Source: Microbacteriaceae bacterium (GTDB lineage Bacteria > Actinomycetota > Actinomycetes > Actinomycetales > Microbacteriaceae). From it: a stretch of DNA of 10,529 nt. The notes beneath the pieces are model-generated. The model had not been told where the DNA came from. It searched no databases and was given only the letters and a program-made list of their open reading frames with translations. Shown piece after piece: positions 1-5,954 of the stretch. A program made the position numbers and the translations under genes. The stretch spans positions 1 through 10,529 of the forward strand of contig RFQD01000035.1 in assembly GCA_009925875.1 (NCBI GenBank), read 5' to 3'. Each line of letters begins with the position of its first letter. The stretch's first letter is position 1.

Positions 1-449
1 TCTGGCGTCCACGCGTGATTGTCGACGACCGCGTGGTCTGGGTCGTCAACGTGGCCCGCACATGGCGGATTCCACTGGCCCAATTGACGAGTCTGGAAGT
101 GCGCTTCGGGGTGACATTGGGAACCGACGTGGGCACCGTGACCGCATGGGCTGCGTCTGCTCCCGGTCGGCACGAGGCGCTCCGGCTCAGCCGAGCCGAC
201 TTTGCCACTCTCCCTCGACGCTCCGGGGTGGGTCAGTTCGCCCGACCGGCGGAAGCTCTCAGCACGGAAAGCGGCGCCGCGGCGTTTGTGATCGCCCAGC
301 GATGGAGCGACGTGACGATGGACGACGTGCCCCGGCCGAATGACGCTCCCGACACAGGAGATTCGGTGACGCGAAACTGGCACACGGTGTCGTTGGTCGT
401 GACCGGCCTTCTCGCTGTGGCTGCCATTTTCACGGCAGCACTCCCCTAA
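1..449 (+). CDS. PH-like domain membrane protein, 3' part (5' end outside window)
   Basis: The reading frame is open to the left edge (first full codon at 3, TGG) and ends at TAA 447-449, leaving 148 residues. A GTG at 15 is in frame, but the residues before it (WRPR) fit the domain, so it is probably internal. The pattern WRPRVIVDDR..VN.ART.RIPLAQLTSLEVRFGVTL....VTAWAASAPGR resembles the small bacterial PH-like domain proteins of actinobacteria, with a typical later stretch AAAFVIAQRWSDV. A hydrophobic segment near the C-terminus (SLVVTGLLAVAAIFTAAL) is a probable membrane helix, so any further helices would lie in the missing N-terminal part. The biochemical role of such proteins is not known. 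The gene converges on the permease gene that ends at 470, with 20 bases between the stops and no clear terminator hairpin. The family call comes from pattern recognition, not a search. Confidence 0.72.
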   Translation, partial: WRPRVIVDDRVVWVVNVARTWRIPLAQLTSLEVRFGVTLGTDVGTVTAWAASAPGRHEALRLSRADFATLPRRSGVGQFARPAEALSTESGAAAFVIAQRWSDVTMDDVPRPNDAPDTGDSVTRNWHTVSLVVTGLLAVAAIFTAALP

Positions 450-469
450 CGTCTGCAAACCAACGCCCA

Positions 470-1510
470 TCATGCGGAGCCACCCTGCTTCGCCTTCGCG
501 AGGGCGCGCAGCGACGGCATGCGCTTTTGACGTGGATCAAATGCGTCACGCAGTCCGTCGCCAATGAAGTTGACACACAACGCGATCGCGATGATGAAGA
601 AGCCGGGCCACCAGAAGAGCCACGGACGAGTCGAGAAGGCGACTTGGTTTTCGCTGACGATTTTTCCGAGCGAGGTGTCAGGCGATTGCACGCCGTACCC
701 GAGGAAGCTCAAACCCGTTTCAATGAGGATGGCCGCTGCCATCAAGAGTGTGGCGTTGACGACAATGACACCGATGGCGTTCGGCAGGATGTGCCGGAAG
801 ATGATCCGGCCATCACGAGCGCCAGCCACGCGCGCCGCGTCGACGAACTCGCGTTCGCGCAGAGACAAGAACTCCGCCCGGACCAATCGAGCGAGTCCGG
901 TCCACACGACGGCACCGAGAACCAGAGCCAAAACCGGAGCACCGGCAATGCCGACCGTGCGCCCCAAGACGGCACCAATCACAATGACGGGAATCGTGAT
1001 GACAATGTCGGTGAATCGCATCAACGTGCCATCGACGACACCCCGGTAATAACCCGAGATCGCACCGATGACGGTCCCCAGGAACGTGCCGATGAAGCCC
1101 ACAATCACCATGATCATGAGGGATTGCTGCGTGCCGCGCATGACCACTGCAAAAATGTCGCGACCAATCTCATCCTGACCAAACGGATGATTGCCCACCA
1201 CGAAGTGGAACACGTCTAAGGTTGGCAACCCGTTGTTTTCGAGCGCCACCGCTTCGGCCCAGTCGTATTGCCACCAGCCGGGGACTCTCCAGTCACCAAT
1301 CACAAAGCCCACCGACGTGAACGCGAGGAGCACGATGGCGGCGAGGACAATCATCGAAATCACCGCACCGCGGTGTCGCGAGAAGCGCCGTCGAACGATC
1401 TGTCCCTGACTAAGTCCCTCAACTTCTTTGAGGGCGATCGCGTTTTCGTTCGTTTCCTCTGCGATGCTCGGTGCCGGCTCTGGCATCGGAGGTCGAGTGC
1501 CGCGTGTCAT
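470..1510 (-). CDS. ABC importer permease, DppC/OppC type
   Basis: This 346-residue inner-membrane permease belongs to the peptide/nickel (family 5) ABC importers and forms half of the transmembrane channel. The N-terminal tail (1-40) is cytoplasmic and acidic/proline-rich. It is followed by an OppC-type N-terminal helix (about 48-72) and the family hallmark HPFGQDEIGRDIF (108-120). Helices follow at about 131-152, 166-186, 190-208, 247-266 and 299-318. The cytoplasmic EAA loop that contacts the ATPase is EFVDAARVAGARDGRIIFRH..LPN (221-244). A late motif, ETGLSFLGYGVQSPDTSLG (264-282), is also typical. Length is slightly above the usual 290-320 because of the N-terminal tail. The start ATG (1508-1510) overlaps the TGA of the DppB-type gene in ATGA, so translation is probably coupled; its own ribosome site is weak. 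It is the last gene of the operon. Substrate cannot be read from the sequence; oligopeptide is the default guess. Confidence 0.93.
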   Translation of the reverse strand: MTRGTRPPMPEPAPSIAEETNENAIALKEVEGLSQGQIVRRRFSRHRGAVISMIVLAAIVLLAFTSVGFVIGDWRVPGWWQYDWAEAVALENNGLPTLDVFHFVVGNHPFGQDEIGRDIFAVVMRGTQQSLMIMVIVGFIGTFLGTVIGAISGYYRGVVDGTLMRFTDIVITIPVIVIGAVLGRTVGIAGAPVLALVLGAVVWTGLARLVRAEFLSLREREFVDAARVAGARDGRIIFRHILPNAIGVIVVNATLLMAAAILIETGLSFLGYGVQSPDTSLGKIVSENQVAFSTRPWLFWWPGFFIIAIALCVNFIGDGLRDAFDPRQKRMPSLRALAKAKQGGSA

Positions 1511-3039
1511 GACAACCTGATTCGAGGGTCGAGGCCGGCATACACAATGTCGGCAATGAGATTGAACAGGATGGCGAGCGAACCGGTCACGACGAAGAAG
1601 GCCATCACGGGATTCGGGTCAACGTTGTCGAGACCGTACTGAAAGAGAGCTCCCATTCCTTTCCAGCCAAATACACGCTCGGTGATGACGGCCCCACCGA
1701 TGATGCCGCCGATGTCGAAGGCCACAATCGTGGCAATCGGAATCAGGGCGTTCCTGAATCCGTGGCGCACAACCACCGTGCGTTCCGTGAGTCCCTTTGC
1801 TCTCGCTGTGCGAATGTAATCGTGATTCATCACCTCGAGCAGGCTCGCCCGCGAGTAGCGCGTGTAGGTCGCAAACGAGATGAGTATGAGGGCGATGGTG
1901 GGCAGGAGCAAGTGCGTGAAGGTGTCAAGCATATGCACCCACATGGAGCCCTCGAGTCCCGGTGTCATCGCACCAATGGTGGCAATCGGTCGACCCTTGA
2001 CGCGCTCCGAAGCCGAGTAGTCATCCCAGACGTACATCAGACGGTCGATCGTGATGAGCAAGCCCATGACGAACGCAACAATCACCGTGGTGCGTGCGAC
2101 CGGTGCGCGATCAGGTTTGCCGAGTCGCCAACCAATGAAAAATGCCGCAACGAGAGTCACAACGGCAAGTAAGGCAAAACTCCACGGTTGCAAATAGAAC
2201 GAGAATCCGTAGAGGAACGGGAAGTAGATGGCCACGCCAATCCCGACAACGATGAGGGCCGCCGTCAAGGCGCGACGATTGCTCAGCCCGTTGGAAATTC
2301 CCGTCACTCCGAACGCGATTGCGGTACCCGTTATCGCCAGCCCCAGCACGCCGATGTGCGGATACGTAAACCAGTTCGTCAACTTGAGATAGGTGAGCAT
2401 GCCGGCCGTCGCCCCGAGCGCCGCCAGGAATGTCCAGAGGCGGTTCCGGCCAGAGAACGGCAGAATGGCCGCCCACAGCAGTGCCGCGATGGGTGATGCC
2501 ACCGCGACAAACCACCACGGTATGTCGGGGCTCGAGAGAAAGTCGTTGAAACCAATGGCGAGGTACTGCTTGAGCAGCACGGCAACCCAGAAGATGGGGA
2601 GGGAAAAGAACAAGAACGAGATAAACGTCACGCCGTAGTCATAGGAGCTGTACTGGCGAAGTGCCGTCGTAATGCCCACGATGAGCCCCAACACGATGGC
2701 GGTCAAGGATGCGAACGTGACGAGTTGCAACGTTGAGCTCGCGGCTTGCCCAAGCAGCACCGTCACGGGCTGATTCTGAATCGTGACACCGAGGTCACAC
2801 TGCCCGATGAAGCACTTACCCACGCCGCCGAGCCAGATGAAGTAGCGCAGGTAGACCGGAACATCGAGGTGTAACAGAGCCGTCCTCGATGCGATGAGTT
2901 GAGCCTTCTGCGGGGACGTGCTCGTACGGAGGTCGGCGAGCGGGTCTCCCGAGAGTGCCGTCAGCACGTACATAATGTACGTCGCCGCGAGAAAAATCAC
3001 GAGCGAGGCGATGAGCCGTCGAACGACAAACGACGTCAT
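1507..3039 (-). CDS. ABC importer permease, DppB/OppB type, with large extra membrane insert
   Basis: This is the partner permease of the peptide/nickel-type importer. Conserved family parts frame the protein: an N-terminal helix (about 8-27, RRLIASLVIFLAATYIMYVL), an external loop ending DLGVTIQNQPV (82-92), helices at about 103-125 and 137-157 (SFLFFSLPIFWVAVLL), and the C-terminal part with EAA loop DYIRTARAKGLTERTVVVRH (407-426), RNALIPI, ITERVFGWKGMG and DIVYAGLDPRIRLS. Usual length is 305-340 residues; this one has 510. The surplus lies between the third and fourth canonical helices (about 165-350) and contains roughly six further hydrophobic segments, near 175-195, 199-216, 226-248, 257-277, 285-303 and 315-331. 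The external loop carries a Cys pair (C76, C81). The start ATG at 3037-3039 follows a good Shine-Dalgarno. The stop overlaps the start of the DppC-type gene. No frameshift is visible, so the insert is part of the gene. Confidence 0.92.
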   Translation of the reverse strand: MTSFVVRRLIASLVIFLAATYIMYVLTALSGDPLADLRTSTSPQKAQLIASRTALLHLDVPVYLRYFIWLGGVGKCFIGQCDLGVTIQNQPVTVLLGQAASSTLQLVTFASLTAIVLGLIVGITTALRQYSSYDYGVTFISFLFFSLPIFWVAVLLKQYLAIGFNDFLSSPDIPWWFVAVASPIAALLWAAILPFSGRNRLWTFLAALGATAGMLTYLKLTNWFTYPHIGVLGLAITGTAIAFGVTGISNGLSNRRALTAALIVVGIGVAIYFPFLYGFSFYLQPWSFALLAVVTLVAAFFIGWRLGKPDRAPVARTTVIVAFVMGLLITIDRLMYVWDDYSASERVKGRPIATIGAMTPGLEGSMWVHMLDTFTHLLLPTIALILISFATYTRYSRASLLEVMNHDYIRTARAKGLTERTVVVRHGFRNALIPIATIVAFDIGGIIGGAVITERVFGWKGMGALFQYGLDNVDPNPVMAFFVVTGSLAILFNLIADIVYAGLDPRIRLS

Positions 3040-3042
3040 GTT

Positions 3043-3050
3043 CCTCCCTC
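3043..3050 (-). promoter_or_regulatory. Ribosome binding site of the DppB-type permease
   Basis: Read on the minus strand, GAGGGAGG lies three bases before ATG 3039-3037. It is a strong Shine-Dalgarno match with slightly short spacing, and it supports this start. Confidence 0.7.
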
Positions 3051-3083
3051 GGTGGTGGTTGTCCTCATGCTAGTCAGGAAACA

Positions 3084-3117
3084 GTGCGGGCGTCAGAGTT
3101 TTCTCTGACGCCCGCAC
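3084..3117 (-). terminator. Perfect 15-bp stem-loop between binding-protein and permease genes (attenuator or RNA-stabilising hairpin)
   Basis: The arms GTGCGGGCGTCAGAG and CTCTGACGCCCGCAC are exact reverse complements separated by four bases (TTTT on the plus strand, AAAA on the transcribed minus strand). The hairpin begins 26 bases after the stop of the substrate-binding protein gene and ends about 44 bases before the DppB-type start. On the minus strand only a short T run (TGTTTCC) follows, so it is not a classical strong terminator. In importer operons such hairpins commonly stop part of the transcription, or protect the upstream mRNA from 3' decay, so that binding protein exceeds permease. 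Which of these applies is inferred from position. Confidence 0.82.
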
Positions 3118-3143
3118 CTATTTGGGTTTATTCCATTGCGTTG

Positions 3144-4952
3144 TTACTGCGCTGCAGCAACGGGCTCCCACTCCCAGCAGTTCCAGAAGATTGTCGGCGA
3201 CAGGGGTCCCTGCGAGACATTCTTGATCTTGGTCTGGTCGTAGGCGGTGACCGCCGGGAACTGGAACACGGTGACTCCGTAGAAGTCCGACCACAGGATC
3301 TTGTCGATCTGCGTTTGAAGGTCGATCTGCTTGGCCGGGTCGAACTCCGAGTCGAGCTGGTCGAGCAACTTGTCTACCTCAGGGTTGCTGTAGTAGTTCA
3401 AGTTGTTGATGCCGTCCGTCTTGAACGTGGGGCTGCTGTTCGTCACTCCGAGGCTGGTCGACTGCCAACCGAAGAGCGAGGCGTCATAGGCACCCGGCGT
3501 TCCGAGAAGTCCACCCCAGTCCTTGCTCGAGCAGTCAGTGACGTTGAAGCCCGCGAGGGCACCCGACTGCTGAATCAGAGCAAACTCGTTCGCGCGACGA
3601 GGGTTCGTGGCGCTGAAGAGCATGCAGACCTCGGGGTTAGCAACTCCCGACTCAGCAATCAGCGCCTTGGCACCCTCGATGTCGACGTCGGCATATGCGG
3701 ACGACCCGTTGTTCGCAACCGACTCGTCGTAACCGGCCGCACCGGGCAGGAAGAGTTGCGAGTTGCGGACCTGTGCGTCTGCGTTGAGCGGAACGATCAA
3801 CTTGTCGACGATTTCCGAGCGAGGGATGATCTTCATGAAGGCTTCCCGAAGCTTCGGGTTGTTCATGGTGCCACTCTTGCCCTTGTCGAACTGCAGGTCG
3901 ATGTGCTCGTAGGTGCCTTCGATTCCCAACAGCGTCGTGACGTCGAGAGCCTTGAGAGCGTCCGCCACGTCGGAGGTTGCCTGGGGCGAAATGATCTGAA
4001 CTTCGCCGTTCTGCAACGCCTGGACGGCGGCCATCGGGTCGGTGATGAATCGAACCGTGATCTCTTCAACCTTGGGCTTGTGCGCACCCGCGTACTGCGG
4101 GTTCGCCGTCATCGTGATGTACTGGTCGGCCACGAAGTCGCTGATCACGTACGGTCCATTGGCCACGAGCAGCTCGGGGTCAGTCGGCATCTCCGTGAAG
4201 TTGTACGCGGTGTTCCAGAAGTTGGAGATCTTGGACAGCGCGGTCGTGTCCTTGTCTTGGATGGCCTTGATGACCGCCGCTGCACCGTCAGCGTTGGAAG
4301 TCGCGCCCAGCGCCTTCTTGCCGATGATGTGTGCAGGCAGACCGACACCGAACGCGAGCTCCCAGTCAACATAGGGCTTCGAATAGGTCAAGGTGACCGT
4401 CTTGCCGTTGTTGCTGATGACGGGAACCTCAGTCACGAGACCGAGTCCCGAGGGGTTCGTGGGGTCGGCACCCGAGTCAAAGTAGACGATGTTGTCGGGC
4501 TGCTTGCCATTCAACTCGCCCGTTTCGGGGTCCATGTACTCCGTCGGGTCGAACGTGGTGTCGTTATACGCTCCACCGACGGCGACCCAGTTGAGCAACA
4601 TGTCGGCAGCGGTCACCGGTTCACCATCAGACCACTTGGCCGTGTCGGCAACCGTGTACTCGACCACTAGTGGGTCATCAGAAATCTTCTTGTAAGTTCC
4701 GAAGGACTCGTCCTTCACCAATTCGGGAACATCGTTGTAGTAGTTGAACGAGGAACCCGTCATATAAATGATGTTGGCGTTTGCCGTGGCGTTGCCGTAC
4801 GTGGTGCTGCTGTTGTACGAGTAGAACGGTTGGTTCCATGCCACAGCAAGACTCGATCCGGACACAACCTCCGACTGGGGGGCGCAACCGGTGAGTAACA
4901 ATGCCGCCACACCTGTAACAGCTAGTAGTTTCGCGAAGCGTGCTTTCTTCAT
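3144..4952 (-). CDS. Family 5 ABC substrate-binding lipoprotein (peptide-type)
   Basis: This 602-residue extracellular solute-binding protein is anchored by a lipid and delivers substrate to the two permeases. The N-terminus MKKARFAKLLAVTGVAALLLTGC is a lipoprotein signal with a lipobox LLTG-C and the lipidated cysteine at 23. The SBP_bac_5 hallmark AKWSDGEPVTAADMLLNW lies at 105-122. Other family-like parts are the N-terminal WNQPFYSYNSSTTYGNATAN, NGPYVISDF (265-273), and the C-terminal helix region with YYSNPEVDKLLDQLDSEFD (520-538). Mature length suits the peptide-binding class (about 500-580 residues). Start choice: an in-frame ATG at 5003 would add 17 residues (MLPIWRIPSRTIRERRI) ahead of a complete signal peptide, whereas ATG 4952 has a good AAAGGAG just before it. 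It is the first gene of the importer operon. Oligopeptides are the usual substrate of the class, but nickel, sugars and others occur, so specificity is open. Confidence 0.95.
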   Translation of the reverse strand: MKKARFAKLLAVTGVAALLLTGCAPQSEVVSGSSLAVAWNQPFYSYNSSTTYGNATANANIIYMTGSSFNYYNDVPELVKDESFGTYKKISDDPLVVEYTVADTAKWSDGEPVTAADMLLNWVAVGGAYNDTTFDPTEYMDPETGELNGKQPDNIVYFDSGADPTNPSGLGLVTEVPVISNNGKTVTLTYSKPYVDWELAFGVGLPAHIIGKKALGATSNADGAAAVIKAIQDKDTTALSKISNFWNTAYNFTEMPTDPELLVANGPYVISDFVADQYITMTANPQYAGAHKPKVEEITVRFITDPMAAVQALQNGEVQIISPQATSDVADALKALDVTTLLGIEGTYEHIDLQFDKGKSGTMNNPKLREAFMKIIPRSEIVDKLIVPLNADAQVRNSQLFLPGAAGYDESVANNGSSAYADVDIEGAKALIAESGVANPEVCMLFSATNPRRANEFALIQQSGALAGFNVTDCSSKDWGGLLGTPGAYDASLFGWQSTSLGVTNSSPTFKTDGINNLNYYSNPEVDKLLDQLDSEFDPAKQIDLQTQIDKILWSDFYGVTVFQFPAVTAYDQTKIKNVSQGPLSPTIFWNCWEWEPVAAAQ

Positions 4953-4956
4953 GATT

Positions 4957-4963
4957 CTCCTTT
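4957..4963 (-). promoter_or_regulatory. Ribosome binding site that fixes the start of the substrate-binding protein
   Basis: Minus-strand AAAGGAG lies four bases before ATG 4952-4950. It decides the start in favour of the 602-residue form over the longer frame beginning at 5003, which would place the lipoprotein signal inside the protein. Confidence 0.8.
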
Positions 4964-5084
4964 CGCGAATGGTTCTTGATGGAATGCGCCAAATTGGCAA
5001 CACACGCTCAGACTAAGACTCGCGAGGCACGTTGAGTATTGCCGTTATCGCTTCGTTACAAACTTCGTCACCACGTCTCCTGCT

Positions 5085-5090
5085 TATACT
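5085..5090 (+). promoter_or_regulatory. -10 box of a probable leaderless transcript for the CPBP gene
   Basis: TATACT matches the TATAAT consensus at five of six positions and lies six bases (CAGGGC) before the GTG start at 5097. In actinobacteria this spacing puts the transcription start on the first base of the start codon. There is no Shine-Dalgarno in these six bases. No convincing -35 box is seen; the best-placed hexamer is CTTCGT at 5063-5068. Confidence 0.65.
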
Positions 5091-5096
5091 CAGGGC

Positions 5097-5885
5097 GTGA
5101 CGCAGCACATCCCCACATGGACACACCGGCAGTCGACCAGGAGAAACTGGTACGAGATCATCCTCGTATTGGGGCTTTCCCTTGGTGCATCGGCGGTCTA
5201 TTCGATCGTGGCACTCCTTCGGCGACTGGCGGCAACCGAGGCATTGGCTGATCAAACCGCAACGATCAATCAGCCGCTCGCCCAAGACGCGATTTTCGAT
5301 CTTGTGTATCAGTTGCTCGGCATTGGCTTTGCGATGTTTCCCGTCGCACTGGCGATCTACCTCCTGTGGACACCCCAATCAAGTCCGTTTCGAGCCATTG
5401 GACTGGACTTTCGCCGCCCCCTGCGAGACCTCGGCACGGGAGTGGGACTCGCCGCGGTCATCGGGATTCCGGGGATTGGGCTCTACCTCGCGGGGCACGC
5501 ACTGGGAATCACCGTCACGATTGTTCCTACCGCGCTCAATACCTACTGGTGGACGACTCCCGTGCTCGTTCTCGCCGCTCTGCGGGCTGCGCTCGAAGAA
5601 GAAGTGATCGTTGTTGCGTTTCTCTTTGCGAAGATGCGTCAGCTCGGACTTCGTCCGTGGGTCATCATTCTCACGAGCGCATTGCTTCGTGGCAGCTATC
5701 ACCTGTATCAGGGGTTTGGCCCCTTCGTGGGAAATGCCGTAATGGGCGTTGTCTTCGGTCTCGCGTATCAGCGTTGGGGACGCGTCATGCCACTCGTGAT
5801 TGCTCACTGGATACTCGACATTGTCTCCTTCACCGGGTACGCGATCGTGGCATCTCTTGCCCCGGGCTTCTTGCCGGGCACATAG
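5097..5885 (+). CDS. CPBP-family (CAAX protease/Abi-like) intramembrane protein
   Basis: This 262-residue multi-pass membrane protein belongs to the CPBP (Rce1-like, Abi) glutamic protease superfamily. Hydrophobic segments are at about 20-41, 67-91, 113-135, 151-163, 168-177, 188-197, 207-223 and 229-255. The catalytic signatures appear in order: a glutamate cluster LEEEV (166-170), then RGSYHLYQG (198-206) with His202, then IAHWILD (235-241) with His237 and Asp241. The usual first motif is EExxxR; here the Arg position is a hydrophobic residue (EEVIVVA), which I recall as a feature of an actinobacterial subgroup. The GTG start at 5097 is supported by the -10 box six bases upstream. Substrate is unknown; family members act in processing of membrane or secreted proteins, bacteriocin immunity or related roles. 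It is transcribed away from the importer operon, and nothing links the two functionally. Confidence 0.88.
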   Translation: MTQHIPTWTHRQSTRRNWYEIILVLGLSLGASAVYSIVALLRRLAATEALADQTATINQPLAQDAIFDLVYQLLGIGFAMFPVALAIYLLWTPQSSPFRAIGLDFRRPLRDLGTGVGLAAVIGIPGIGLYLAGHALGITVTIVPTALNTYWWTTPVLVLAALRAALEEEVIVVAFLFAKMRQLGLRPWVIILTSALLRGSYHLYQGFGPFVGNAVMGVVFGLAYQRWGRVMPLVIAHWILDIVSFTGYAIVASLAPGFLPGT

Positions 5886-5941
5886 CTCCCGTCGCCCCGT
5901 CATTGCTCGACGAACATCTGGCATTCGCATCGCGTAACGAC

Positions 5942-5947
5942 TAATTT
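5942..5947 (+). promoter_or_regulatory. Possible -10 box of a leaderless transcript for the 586-residue membrane protein gene
   Basis: TAATTT keeps the conserved T, A and final T of the -10 element and lies seven bases (TTTAGAC) before the GTG start at 5955. No Shine-Dalgarno is present before this GTG, which favours leaderless translation. No good -35 is visible, and the local T run makes a chance match possible. Confidence 0.45.
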
Positions 5948-5954
5948 TTTAGAC

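Larger units (their letters stand above)
4953..5096. promoter_or_regulatory. Divergent intergenic region between importer operon and CPBP gene
   Basis: These 144 bases must hold the promoters of both the importer operon (leftward) and the CPBP gene (rightward). The rightward -10 is clear and is listed separately. For the leftward operon I see only weak candidates: TAGTCT (5015-5010, minus strand), which would give a leader of about 50 bases, or TTGTAA (5061-5056) with AATACT (5040-5035). Two other elements could bind a regulator: the short palindrome GCCAAATTGGC (4988-4998), which would lie just downstream of a start at about 5003, and the direct repeat CTTCGT at 5051-5056 and 5063-5068. No regulator gene is nearby. 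Confidence 0.45.

Noticed and set aside
527..1219. A 230-codon plus-strand frame across the DppC-type permease gene
   Set aside because: It has very polar, repetitive Asp/Arg/Asn composition and is antisense to a permease with clear EAA and GRD motifs.
3084..4670. A 528-codon open frame on the plus strand across the substrate-binding protein gene
   Set aside because: It is antisense to a clear family 5 binding protein. Its translation is rich in Arg, Val, Leu and Asp with no domain, and it would start inside the stem-loop. It is a by-product of GC-rich codon use in the real gene.
4953..5003. Longer start (ATG at 5003) for the substrate-binding protein
   Set aside because: It would put 17 residues ahead of a complete lipoprotein signal, and the good Shine-Dalgarno belongs to ATG 4952.
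5886..5954. Possible terminator between the CPBP and 586-residue protein genes, because of the T6 run at 5945-5950
   Set aside because: No hairpin of useful strength precedes the T run; it is better explained as part of the -10 region of the next gene.
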